Source of the DNA: Phycisphaeraceae bacterium
GTDB lineage: Bacteria; Planctomycetota; Phycisphaerae; Phycisphaerales; Phycisphaeraceae
Direction of reading: 5' to 3'
Assembly: GCA_020849625.1 (NCBI GenBank)
Contig: JADLFV010000122.1
Span: 1 to 38,282 of the forward strand
DNA: 38,282 bases
Shown here: positions 32,161 through 38,282 of the stretch, piece by piece
Layout: each line of letters starts with the position of its first letter
Position numbering within the stretch: position 1 is the first letter of the stretch
Notes under the pieces: generated by a model
Told to the model about the DNA's origin: nothing
Databases searched by the model: none
What the model saw: the letters and a program-made list of their open reading frames with translations, nothing else
Position numbers and translations under genes: made by a program

Positions 32161-32676
32161 TTAGTACACGCGCAGGTCCGCGTCGTCCGTCCAGTCGCCG
32201 TCATCCTTGTCCGGGAACACAAGGGCAGCCTTGGAGGTTTCCATGACCGCGTAGATCTTGCCGGTGGTCATGTCATAGACCCAGCCGACATCAGCGGCAG
32301 CGGCGGCGGCAACCGAGGTGCTGTCCTCAAAGGGATTGCGCGACGGCTGCTGCAGGTACGGGCCGAAGGTCGTGGCTGTGGCATCAAAAGTGCCGACCGT
32401 GCCACCCTCGGTGGAACCATCCAGGTTGGTCCGCTCGGTCAACTGGACCCAACCCTCGTTGATCAGATCCGGGTAATCACCGGTGTGCTGCACCTGGTAC
32501 AGCTCGATCTGGCTGCGGATGGTCTGCAGCTGGCTGGTCAGGCTGGAAGCCTTGGCAGACTCCGAGGCGTTGGTGAACTGAGGAATGACGATCGCGGCCA
32601 AAATGCCGAGGATCACCACCACGATGAGGATTTCAACCAGCGTGAAACCCCGTTTTCTCAACTGCTTTGCCGACAT
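32161..32676 (-). CDS. Major pseudopilin/pilin (GspG-like)
   Basis: A 171-residue prepilin, expected to be the main subunit of the pseudopilus. The signal is RKRG^FTLVEILIVVVILGILAAIVIPQF, with Glu at +5 and the Pro kink as in GspG. The mature body ends in an Asp-rich loop (DKDDGDWTDDADL) like the calcium site of GspG. AGGAGA before the ATG at 32676 fixes the start; the ATG at 32694 is rejected. A strong terminator follows, and its own promoter must lie in the 337-bp gap upstream, where I see no clear sigma-70 or sigma-54 site. Confidence 0.9.
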   Translation of the reverse strand: MSAKQLRKRGFTLVEILIVVVILGILAAIVIPQFTNASESAKASSLTSQLQTIRSQIELYQVQHTGDYPDLINEGWVQLTERTNLDGSTEGGTVGTFDATATTFGPYLQQPSRNPFEDSTSVAAAAAADVGWVYDMTTGKIYAVMETSKAALVFPDKDDGDWTDDADLRVY

Positions 32677-32911
32677 GTGACGTTCTCCTGTCAAAAAAGT
32701 TTGGACAATCCCATATGACCACTGTTTTGCTTGATCGTCCGATCCCAGGCGTCACTTGATCGGCCCTTCGGACGTTCCGGCGAGCCCACGCAGCACGCCG
32801 ATTTGACCAAACGATTCATCGAACCGTTCGGCCAATCGCTTAGGTTGATTTACTCGTCTTCCAGAAGGTTGCCGCTTCGCCAGGCGGCATAATCGGCATA
32901 GATGGAACGAA

Positions 32912-33012
32912 CGGGTGTCGGGTGTCGGGTGTCGGGTATCGGGCGTCGGGTTCGGAACCGGAAGCTTCCTTGTTGTCTTACGATACCCGACTCCCGATAC
33001 CCGATACCCGAT
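32912..33012. repeat. Heptamer inverted-repeat element I
   Basis: CGGGTGT three times, then CGGGTAT and CGGGCGT at 32912-32946. The reverse-complement arm ACCCGAC, TCCCGAT, ACCCGAT, ACCCGAT fills 32985-33012. It ends 2 nt before the Nudix stop codon (minus strand). Besides this element, the 32677-33013 gap holds only the pilin leader. Confidence 0.88.
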
Positions 33013-33013
33013 C

Positions 33014-33436
33014 TCACCCCAGGTGATCCAGCACCTGGTCGAACAACTCCCTGGCTTCCTCGAAACTCAGCCTCCGCCTCGTCTCGGCTGCATCCAGCCA
33101 TGCATATTCCGATAGCTCCTGCGGCCGAATCGTCACCGCGTCGCTATCCACGTGACCCACGAAATAAGTCACAGTCTTTTTCACCTTCCGGCCCGAACGC
33201 TTGCGGAACACATACGTCTCGCTGAAGCTCCGCTGCTCCTGCACGTCCACCCGCTGAATGCCCGTTTCCTCCTGCAACTCCCGGCGGGCTGTCTGCAGCG
33301 GCGTCTCCTTGCCATCCTTGTCCGGCTTACCCTTGGGAAAACCCCAGTGCCCCTGGCGATGGCGCACCAGCAGAAATCGCCGCTCGGCTTTCGCGGCGAA
33401 GATGGGGATAATGCCGTAGGACTGGACGTGCGACAT
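33014..33436 (-). CDS. Nudix hydrolase
   Basis: A 140-residue cytoplasmic pyrophosphohydrolase. The Nudix box reads GKETPLQTARRELQEETGI, with E-x7-REL-x-EE-x-G intact. A two-residue insertion (PDKDGKE) before it changes the usual G-x5-E spacing. WGFPKGK directly before the box is typical of diadenosine polyphosphate or MutT-like members. The substrate cannot be deduced. The gene is divergent from mdh, 132 bp apart, and its 3' end abuts heptamer element I. Confidence 0.92.
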   Translation of the reverse strand: MSHVQSYGIIPIFAAKAERRFLLVRHRQGHWGFPKGKPDKDGKETPLQTARRELQEETGIQRVDVQEQRSFSETYVFRKRSGRKVKKTVTYFVGHVDSDAVTIRPQELSEYAWLDAAETRRRLSFEEARELFDQVLDHLG

Positions 33437-33507
33437 GGATTAACCCTACGCACGATCCATTTCAATCGCAACCGCGCACGGACATTTCAAACGACCCCGC
33501 CACGCCG

Positions 33508-33535
33508 TTGCTCAGAATTGGAAATGCTCTATCAT
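33508..33535 (+). promoter_or_regulatory. Candidate sigma-70 promoter of mdh
   Basis: TTGCTC (33508-33513) and TATCAT (33530-33535) with a 16-bp spacer, ending 33 bp before the mdh start. The -10 box is good and the -35 box weak. Confidence 0.4.
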
Positions 33536-33568
33536 GGCCGGTCAACCTGAAAACATAAGGAACCGGAC

Positions 33569-34528
33569 ATGCCAAAACGAGCGAAAATCGCGGTGATCGG
33601 GGCGGGCGGCAACGTCGGAGCTTCCGTCGCCCTGTGGTGCGCCATCAAGGAGCTGGGCGATGTCGTCGCGGTGGATATCCGCATCAATGATGTGCTGGCG
33701 GTCGATGGCCGCATGTTGGACCTGGCTCAGTGCGGGCCGATGGAACGGTTCGATGCCAACATCACGGCCACGGATGACTATTCGAAGATCGCCGGGTCCG
33801 AGGTGGTGGTGGTCACGGCCGGGATCCCGCGCAAGCCAGGCATGAGCCGCGATGACCTGATCGGCACCAACGTCAAGATCGTCAAGTCGGTAAGCGAAAA
33901 CATCAGGAAACATGCACCGGGCGCGGTGGTGATTGTCGTGTCCAACCCGCTGGACGCCATGGTTTACACCGCATGGAAAGCCACCGGCTTCGCCACCCAC
34001 AAGATCATCGGGCAGGCCGGCTGCCTCGACGTGGCGCGCTTCAAGACCTTTATCGCCATGGAGACCGGGTTCAGCGTCGAGGACATCAACGCTTTGCTGC
34101 TGGGCGGGCACGGCGACGACATGGTGCCATTGCCGCGCTACACCAACATTGCCGGCATCCCGGTGACGCAGTTCATCAGCGAAGCCCGCCTCAACGAGAT
34201 CGTCGAACGTGCCAAGGCCGGCGGCGGCGAGATCGTCAAGAAGATGGGCACCAGCGGTTACCTGGCTCCCGCATCCGGCACCGTGCAGATGGTCGAGGCC
34301 ATCATCAAGGACAAAAAACGCATCCTGCCCTGTGCCGCCTACTGCGACGGCCAGTTCGCCGTCAAAGGTCTGTTCGTCGGCGTGCCCGTGGTGCTGGGGG
34401 CTGGCGGCGTGGAGAAGATCATCGAGATTGAATTGAACGAAAACGAATCAGCCCTGATGAAAACATCAGCCGATCACGTCAGAGAACTGGTCGAAGTGGT
34501 GAAGAAGTTGGATCCGACGCTGGGCTGA
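33569..34528 (+). CDS. mdh: Malate dehydrogenase
   Basis: NAD-dependent dehydrogenase of the LDH/MDH family, 319 residues, converting malate and oxaloacetate in the TCA cycle. The Rossmann motif is IGAGGNVGAS with the acidic residue in VAVDI, pointing to NAD rather than NADP. The substrate loop reads GIPRKPGMSRDDL with the MDH-type Arg pair. The catalytic His is in GGHGDDMVPL. It belongs to the LDH-like MDH group. An unusual QAGCLDVARF replaces the common MAGVLDSARF. AAGGAA lies 7-8 nt before the ATG. The stop codon lies within the outer repeat of element J. Confidence 0.92.
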   Translation: MPKRAKIAVIGAGGNVGASVALWCAIKELGDVVAVDIRINDVLAVDGRMLDLAQCGPMERFDANITATDDYSKIAGSEVVVVTAGIPRKPGMSRDDLIGTNVKIVKSVSENIRKHAPGAVVIVVSNPLDAMVYTAWKATGFATHKIIGQAGCLDVARFKTFIAMETGFSVEDINALLLGGHGDDMVPLPRYTNIAGIPVTQFISEARLNEIVERAKAGGGEIVKKMGTSGYLAPASGTVQMVEAIIKDKKRILPCAAYCDGQFAVKGLFVGVPVVLGAGGVEKIIEIELNENESALMKTSADHVRELVEVVKKLDPTLG

Positions 34529-34682
34529 AGCACAGCGCAAATTCGAATGACGAAAGCCGCTTGCGCGGAAATCGAATGACGAATCAATGACAAATGTCCG
34601 AATGACGAAACTTTATGCATTCGTCATTGGAATTTGATTCGTCATTCGAATTTCGTCATTCGAATTTTAGCTGTGCTTCAGC
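34524..34682. repeat. Heptamer element J with 13-bp terminal inverted repeats
   Basis: The ends are GCTGAAGCACAGC (34524-34536) and its exact complement GCTGTGCTTCAGC (34670-34682). Inside are ATTCGAA and TGACGAA units (from 34541 and again near 34570-34583). They face ATTCGTC, ATTCGAA, TTTCGTC and ATTCGAA in 7-nt register at 34637-34664. The mdh stop lies in the left end, and the stop of the small minus-strand frame in the right end. Confidence 0.85.
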
Positions 34683-34776
34683 ACAGCGCCAGAAAGGTCA
34701 GCAGCGAAAGCAGGACGATCTTCTTACGCCGCGTCATGGGGCTTTGCATCAGATCGAGATTGAGCAGGGCAATCAT
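34678..34776 (-). CDS. Predicted 32-residue membrane peptide
   Basis: A short frame starting at the ATG at 34776 and ending in element J. It contains MTRRKKIVLLSLLTFLALC at its C-terminal end, a basic stretch followed by a hydrophobic helix. On the minus strand GAGGT precedes the start codon by 6 nt. No homologue is known to me. The hydrophobic profile and ribosome site argue for translation, but the small size makes this a weak call. It faces mdh, tail to tail. Confidence 0.4.
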   Translation of the reverse strand: MIALLNLDLMQSPMTRRKKIVLLSLLTFLALC

Positions 34777-34835
34777 GGCGTACCTCGGTGGGTCTGCCAG
34801 AGTATGTTCAAGGGCGGTGCCAGAGGCGGCGGGGT

Positions 34836-34864
34836 TTGCCGTACAATCGCAAACTCTGTAAGAT
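34836..34864 (+). promoter_or_regulatory. Candidate promoter of the exported protein gene
   Basis: TTGCCG (34836-34841) and TAAGAT (34859-34864) with a 17-bp spacer, 52 bp before the ATG at 34917. It is moderate to weak by sequence alone. Confidence 0.35.
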
Positions 34865-34916
34865 AAATGGTTTACGAAGCACCCCCGATCGATGGCGGGG
34901 GTGGAGGTCGTACCGC

Positions 34917-36821
34917 ATGTGGCAAAAAGTCAACACGCTGTGCATCGCGGGCATCACGCTGTGGCTGGGGGTTGTGGTTGACGCAGCGGCCGATGAGCCG
35001 ATGGTCGCCCCCCTGGTGGATGCGACCAACGCCAAGCAGGCGTCGATGATGGTCGAATCGTGGCTGATGGCCGGCCAGGTGCCGCCGCTCGAGCAGTTGC
35101 AGGACAAGGCTGTGGCGGTGCGGGGGCTGGTGGGGGCATGTGTGACGTTGCGCAGCTCCGGCATCATGGTGGGGCGCGGCGATGCCTTGCGTGACGACCT
35201 GAATACAACCGATGAGCCGATGGACTTGACTGTCCTGATGCAGCGGGCGACCATCGCAGCGTTTGAGAGCCTGCAGCGCAGTTTATTGGATGCCGACCTG
35301 CGCTCAGTCATCGAAGGCCGAGCCATCGCAGCCCCGCCCAGGCTTTCGATCAAGGACGTGGCCGGCCGGGTCAACGTCGATGTGCAACTGGCTTACAACC
35401 TCGAGCCGATCCGCCTGTCACCCAACGACTCGCCGCAGCGCATCTACTCGCGTTTCGCTCCCGACTATCATGGCCTGCTGGCTGAGGACGACCACGGACG
35501 CCGGGCCATGATCTGGCCGGCCAACGCCCTGGCGGAGAACACGTCACCGACCAGCCAGCTTGTGCAACTGGCCGCGCGGCTGGATCGACCCGCACAGGAT
35601 GCCCGCACGCTTGGGCTGCCCAATGGGCCGAAGCTGTGGCGCTTCGAGGTTTATCACCTGCTGCCGCCGGTCCAGGGCGCCTCGTTCCTGCAACTGGTGC
35701 GCGGCAACATCGCGCTGCAGCCGCTGGCGCTCAACGAGCAGGCGCTCATGGACATGGCTCAGACCATGGCCGCTCATCTGCAGCAGCGTTTCACCGCCAA
35801 TGGCCAGGTGCGCGGCACGTATCACCCCAGCAGCGGGCGCTACGATCCTTTACTGGCTGAGCCCAATCAGGCCTTGCTGGCCGCCTACGCCCTGACCCGT
35901 TACGTGCACCAGCAGCGGCAACTGCGCCCCGACGACCGCCTGCTGGCTGAGATCAACCGCCAGGCCCAGGATCTGGCCGTGCGCCTGGAGCAATCGGTGG
36001 AAGATGGCACGCTCGCCCCGGACCCGGCCACCTGCGCCCTGATCATGCTCACCGCCATCGACAACCCCGTGGCCCCGCGCCACACCGACGTGCGCGACCG
36101 CATGCTCCAACGCCTGCTCGAACTGCTGCGGGATGACGGCTCTTTCCACACGAGCACTGCCGCCGAGGCCAGCCCGGTCAACGATTCGGTGCAGGCCCTG
36201 GCGGTGGCGGCTCTTTCGGCTGCCTATGCGCAGACGCGGCGCAGCGACCTGGTCGATCCGCTCCGCCGTGCCCTGGATAGACTCTGGGACCAGACCCGGG
36301 GCAATCCCAACATCAACGCCCTGCCCTGGCTGGCGTTCGCACAGGAAAGGGTCGGCGAACTTCTGGCTGATGATCAGACCCACATCGCGCAGAAGAAACA
36401 GCGCGACGCGACACTGGGCGAACTGGTGCGCATGCTGCTGGGCCAACAGGTGGTCGATCCGCCGCGCGTCGGACCGAAGGATGTGATCGGCGGCTTCGAA
36501 CTGAGCACCGGCCCGATCGACAGCCCGCCTAATCCCAACTGGACCAGCGCACCCCTGCTCTGCTTCCTGTCCATCGCCACCCGCCATCCGCAGATCAGTG
36601 GACACGACGAACTGGGCTGGCTGCTGAGCGCCGCCTTGTCTGCCCGCTTCCTGCGCCAGCTTCAATTCGATCGTCCCGGCTGCTTCTATGTGCGCAGTCC
36701 GCAGGAAACCGTCGGCGGCATCCGCCTGGCGCTGTGGGACAATCGCCTCACCCTGGACGCCACCGCCATGAGCCTGCTGGCGGTCACCGACCTGCAGGAG
36801 ACGCTTGCGCAGTTCAGATGA
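34917..36821 (+). CDS. Exported alpha-helical protein of unknown function
   Basis: A 634-residue protein with a Sec signal peptide (MWQKVNTLCIAGITLWLGVVVDAAA, cleavage near residue 25). The start is the ATG at 34917 after GGAGGT; the frame from 34788 is only leader. The N-terminal 250 residues have no motif that I recognise. From about 280 on, repeated helical pairs appear (ALLAAYALTRYVHQQ, DDGSFHTS, NDSVQALAVAALSAAYAQ). These resemble the alpha/alpha-toroid of terpene-cyclase-like and lyase-like proteins. No catalytic residues can be assigned. It is probably periplasmic. It is convergent with cdsA, 35 bp between stops. Confidence 0.78.
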   Translation: MWQKVNTLCIAGITLWLGVVVDAAADEPMVAPLVDATNAKQASMMVESWLMAGQVPPLEQLQDKAVAVRGLVGACVTLRSSGIMVGRGDALRDDLNTTDEPMDLTVLMQRATIAAFESLQRSLLDADLRSVIEGRAIAAPPRLSIKDVAGRVNVDVQLAYNLEPIRLSPNDSPQRIYSRFAPDYHGLLAEDDHGRRAMIWPANALAENTSPTSQLVQLAARLDRPAQDARTLGLPNGPKLWRFEVYHLLPPVQGASFLQLVRGNIALQPLALNEQALMDMAQTMAAHLQQRFTANGQVRGTYHPSSGRYDPLLAEPNQALLAAYALTRYVHQQRQLRPDDRLLAEINRQAQDLAVRLEQSVEDGTLAPDPATCALIMLTAIDNPVAPRHTDVRDRMLQRLLELLRDDGSFHTSTAAEASPVNDSVQALAVAALSAAYAQTRRSDLVDPLRRALDRLWDQTRGNPNINALPWLAFAQERVGELLADDQTHIAQKKQRDATLGELVRMLLGQQVVDPPRVGPKDVIGGFELSTGPIDSPPNPNWTSAPLLCFLSIATRHPQISGHDELGWLLSAALSARFLRQLQFDRPGCFYVRSPQETVGGIRLALWDNRLTLDATAMSLLAVTDLQETLAQFR

Positions 36822-36829
36822 ACCGCGAA

Positions 36830-36847
36830 ATTCGAATGACGAAATTC
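36830..36847. repeat. Short heptamer element K
   Basis: ATTCGAA, TGACGAA and a partial ATTC in 7-nt register, in the 35-bp gap between two convergent stops. The units are the same as in element J. No inverted arm is seen. Confidence 0.6.
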
Positions 36848-36856
36848 CGCTCAACT

Positions 36857-37765
36857 TCAGATGAGCGTCTCGCCGATGCGCACCAGCCAGTACGCCAGCG
36901 GCGCCGCCACGATGGGCGAGTCGATCACGTCGATGATGCCGCCGAACCCGGGGATGGCGTTGCCGGAGTCCTTGATGCCGGCATCGCGCTTGAACAGCGA
37001 CGCCACCAGGTCGCCGAACTGCCCGAACGCTCCGATCAGCAGACCGCACAGCGCCACGTACCACAGCGGGTAATGCGTGGAGCCGGCCGCGTTGGTAATG
37101 GCGCAGATCACGGTCGCCACCACGCCTGAAAACAGCACGCCGCCGATCAGCCCCTCCCACGTCTTGCCCGGACTCAGCCAGGGAATGAGTTTGCGTTTGC
37201 CGATGGCGCTGCCGGTGAAGTAGGCCCCGATGTCGCAACTCTTGGTCACCAGGATGATGGCCGCGATCAGCCACGCCGAGTGCCAGCGACGGATCGCCAG
37301 GTAGAAGCCCGGCAGCGTGCCCAGGTAGATCAACGCGAACATGGTCACCGCCGCCACCGTCACAGCGCCGTCCGTGCGATGGGCTGCCCATGAATGCTTG
37401 ATCAGCGACAGCAGAAACAGCCCCACCATGAACGAGGCGTACACCGCCATCATCGTGGTCGGCTGCATCCACACCGGCAGCATGTACATCAGCAGGCAGC
37501 CCAGGATGCCCGAGATCGCCACCAGTGTCGGACTGGCCTGCACCTGCTCGGCGTGGAACATGCGGCAAAGCTCGCGCGCGGCCGGCACGATCAGCACCAG
37601 AAACAACCCCAGCATCAGCAACCCCTGCGGTAAGTCCGGCCGGCCGGTCACCTTCTGGTACCACGTCCCGGCCAGGACGATCCGCCCCAGTTGCTCGTCG
37701 GCCAGCAACAGCAGCAGAAAGCCCGCGATCATCAGCGGCCCAAAGATCAGGCGGTGGCGCAGCAT
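36857..37765 (-). CDS. cdsA: Phosphatidate cytidylyltransferase
   Basis: Integral membrane enzyme making CDP-diacylglycerol from phosphatidate and CTP, the entry to bacterial phospholipids. It has 302 residues from the ATG at 37765 and about eight hydrophobic segments. The C-terminal CDS signature is present as SLFKRDAGIKDSG followed by IPGFGGIIDVIDS, with the expected Asp residues. YFTGSAIGKRKLIPWLSPGKTWEGLIGG is the second conserved block in outline. The ATG at 37816 would add 17 residues. No ribosome site is clear for either start. Neighbouring lipid genes are not visible here. Confidence 0.93.
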   Translation of the reverse strand: MLRHRLIFGPLMIAGFLLLLLADEQLGRIVLAGTWYQKVTGRPDLPQGLLMLGLFLVLIVPAARELCRMFHAEQVQASPTLVAISGILGCLLMYMLPVWMQPTTMMAVYASFMVGLFLLSLIKHSWAAHRTDGAVTVAAVTMFALIYLGTLPGFYLAIRRWHSAWLIAAIILVTKSCDIGAYFTGSAIGKRKLIPWLSPGKTWEGLIGGVLFSGVVATVICAITNAAGSTHYPLWYVALCGLLIGAFGQFGDLVASLFKRDAGIKDSGNAIPGFGGIIDVIDSPIVAAPLAYWLVRIGETLI

Positions 37766-37836
37766 GGGGTGCAAGTATATTCCACCGGGCCGCAATATGT
37801 CGTCCCGCCGCCTCACCGCTCCGAGAAAGGTAAGTA

Positions 37837-38006
37837 TTTTTGATTTTGGATTGAGGATTTTTGATTACCATCGTGACCTTTCAACAACCCCGGCTGAGGC
37901 CGGTTTACCGGCCGTGGCGACGAGAAATCACGCAGGTAGGATTTTTGATTTTGAAATCCACAAAGTTCAGCCCAGTCGAAAATCCTCAATCAAAAATCAA
38001 AAATCA
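37837..38006. repeat. Heptamer inverted-repeat element L
   Basis: TTTTTGA, TTTTGGA, TTGAGGA, TTTTTGA at 37837-37864. The reverse-complement arm TCCTCAA, TCAAAAA, TCAAAAA fills 37983-38003. An extra TTTTTGATTTTG lies near 37941. The 26-bp palindromic repeat is nested in the spacer. It lies in the cdsA upstream region. Confidence 0.85.
37896..37921. repeat. 26-bp palindromic repeat, intergenic copy
   Basis: Core GGCCGGTTTACCGGCC. The 26 bp are the exact reverse complement of 10407-10432 in parC. This copy lies in the loop of heptamer element L. Confidence 0.88.
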
Positions 38007-38282
38007 CCCCGCTGGCGCGTGACGGATCCGATCGGCCCAGACCCGCCACGCGCGCAGCAAGGCGACACCACTTCGTGACGCACCGCTGGCGCAGCACATC
38101 ACTTGCGGGGGGAAGGCCAATTTCGCCGAGGCCCCATAGAGCCGGTAGGCGACGCGCCTGTCAGCCTCCGCCCCGGCAGTGTTTTTCACTTTTCCGGGGG
38201 CGGGGGTTTCTGAACGCTTGGAATCCGGGCACGGGCGGACGTACGTCAAGCCGATGGCGTCGAAGCAGCACTCACTCACTTG
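38007..38282. other. Window end without a convincing gene
   Basis: A minus-strand frame (38004-38279) is open but its translation looks like random high-GC sequence with no motif. A near-copy of the dispersed motif (TTTCCGGGGG, 38191-38200) lies here. I see no RNA gene. A gene partly outside the window cannot be excluded. Confidence 0.4.

Noticed and set aside
35850..37871. Minus-strand frame of 673 codons spanning the exported protein gene and cdsA
   Set aside because: Frame-shifted reading of cdsA joined to antisense of the exported protein gene; both real genes have clear signals in other frames.
38004..38279. Minus-strand frame at the window end
   Set aside because: No motif, no ribosome site and random-looking composition; it may overlap a gene outside the window but nothing supports it here.
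1..38282. tRNA, rRNA or integrase-type mobile element
   Set aside because: Looked for cloverleaf-like segments, rRNA landmarks and transposase or integrase motifs on both strands and found none that I could support.

Overview
The window looks like chromosomal DNA of a high-GC bacterium, most plausibly a planctomycete of the Phycisphaerae type. This rests on a hybrid type II secretion/type IV pilus machine (PilM-N-O with a secretin, GspE, GspF and an oversized GspK-like pseudopilin) and on intergenic DNA packed with short repeats. The taxonomic call is inference; no rRNA or other marker gene is present.

Layout. 1-6.7 kb (+): the end of a pseudopilin operon, gspI-like, gspJ-like and a 1,192-residue gspK-like gene. 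6.7-10.2 kb: a repeat-rich stretch with a truncated HIT gene remnant, an unnamed protein carrying a repeat array, an intact HIT protein, a DJ-1/PfpI protein, a 64-residue protein, and ruvC (-). 10.3-17.2 kb (+): parC and parE, separated by a YhcH-like gene, a small hypothetical gene, an AT-richer gene with a possible PD-(D/E)XK-like core, and a MntA/HepT (MNT-HEPN) toxin-antitoxin pair. 17.3-18.7 kb: two more nucleotidyltransferase-fold genes and a small partner gene. 18.75-32.7 kb (-): the main secretion/pilus cluster. In transcription order it runs major pilin, small membrane protein, gspH-like pseudopilin, pilM, pilN, pilO, a PilP/GspC-like gene, secretin, TPR lipoprotein, response regulator, HD-GYP phosphodiesterase, STAS protein, gspE and gspF. 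33-38 kb: Nudix hydrolase (-), malate dehydrogenase (+), a predicted 32-residue peptide (-), an exported alpha-helical protein (+), cdsA (-), and a repeat-filled end.

How the genes fit together. PilM/N/O, the PilP/GspC-like protein, GspE, GspF, the secretin and pseudopilins G-K form one envelope-spanning machine. Its prepilin peptidase is not in the window. A regulatory block (receiver, HD-GYP, STAS) is co-directional with and immediately upstream of gspE. The GspE N-terminus matches the c-di-GMP-binding MshEN pattern, so the cluster may carry its own c-di-GMP input and output.

The least conventional signal is in the repeats. First, nearly every loose gene boundary holds an element made of tandem 7-nt units, usually followed by a spacer and a reverse-complement arm. 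The unit sequence differs between elements but the 7-nt phase and the architecture stay the same. Several of these elements are read through as prepilin leader peptides. Second, the 10-mer CCCCCGGAAG (or its complement) occurs at least 16 times between 6.8 and 18.8 kb, many of them inside coding sequence and in frame, and is absent from the secretion cluster. Third, an identical 26-bp palindromic repeat sits inside parC and inside one of the 7-nt elements at the far end.
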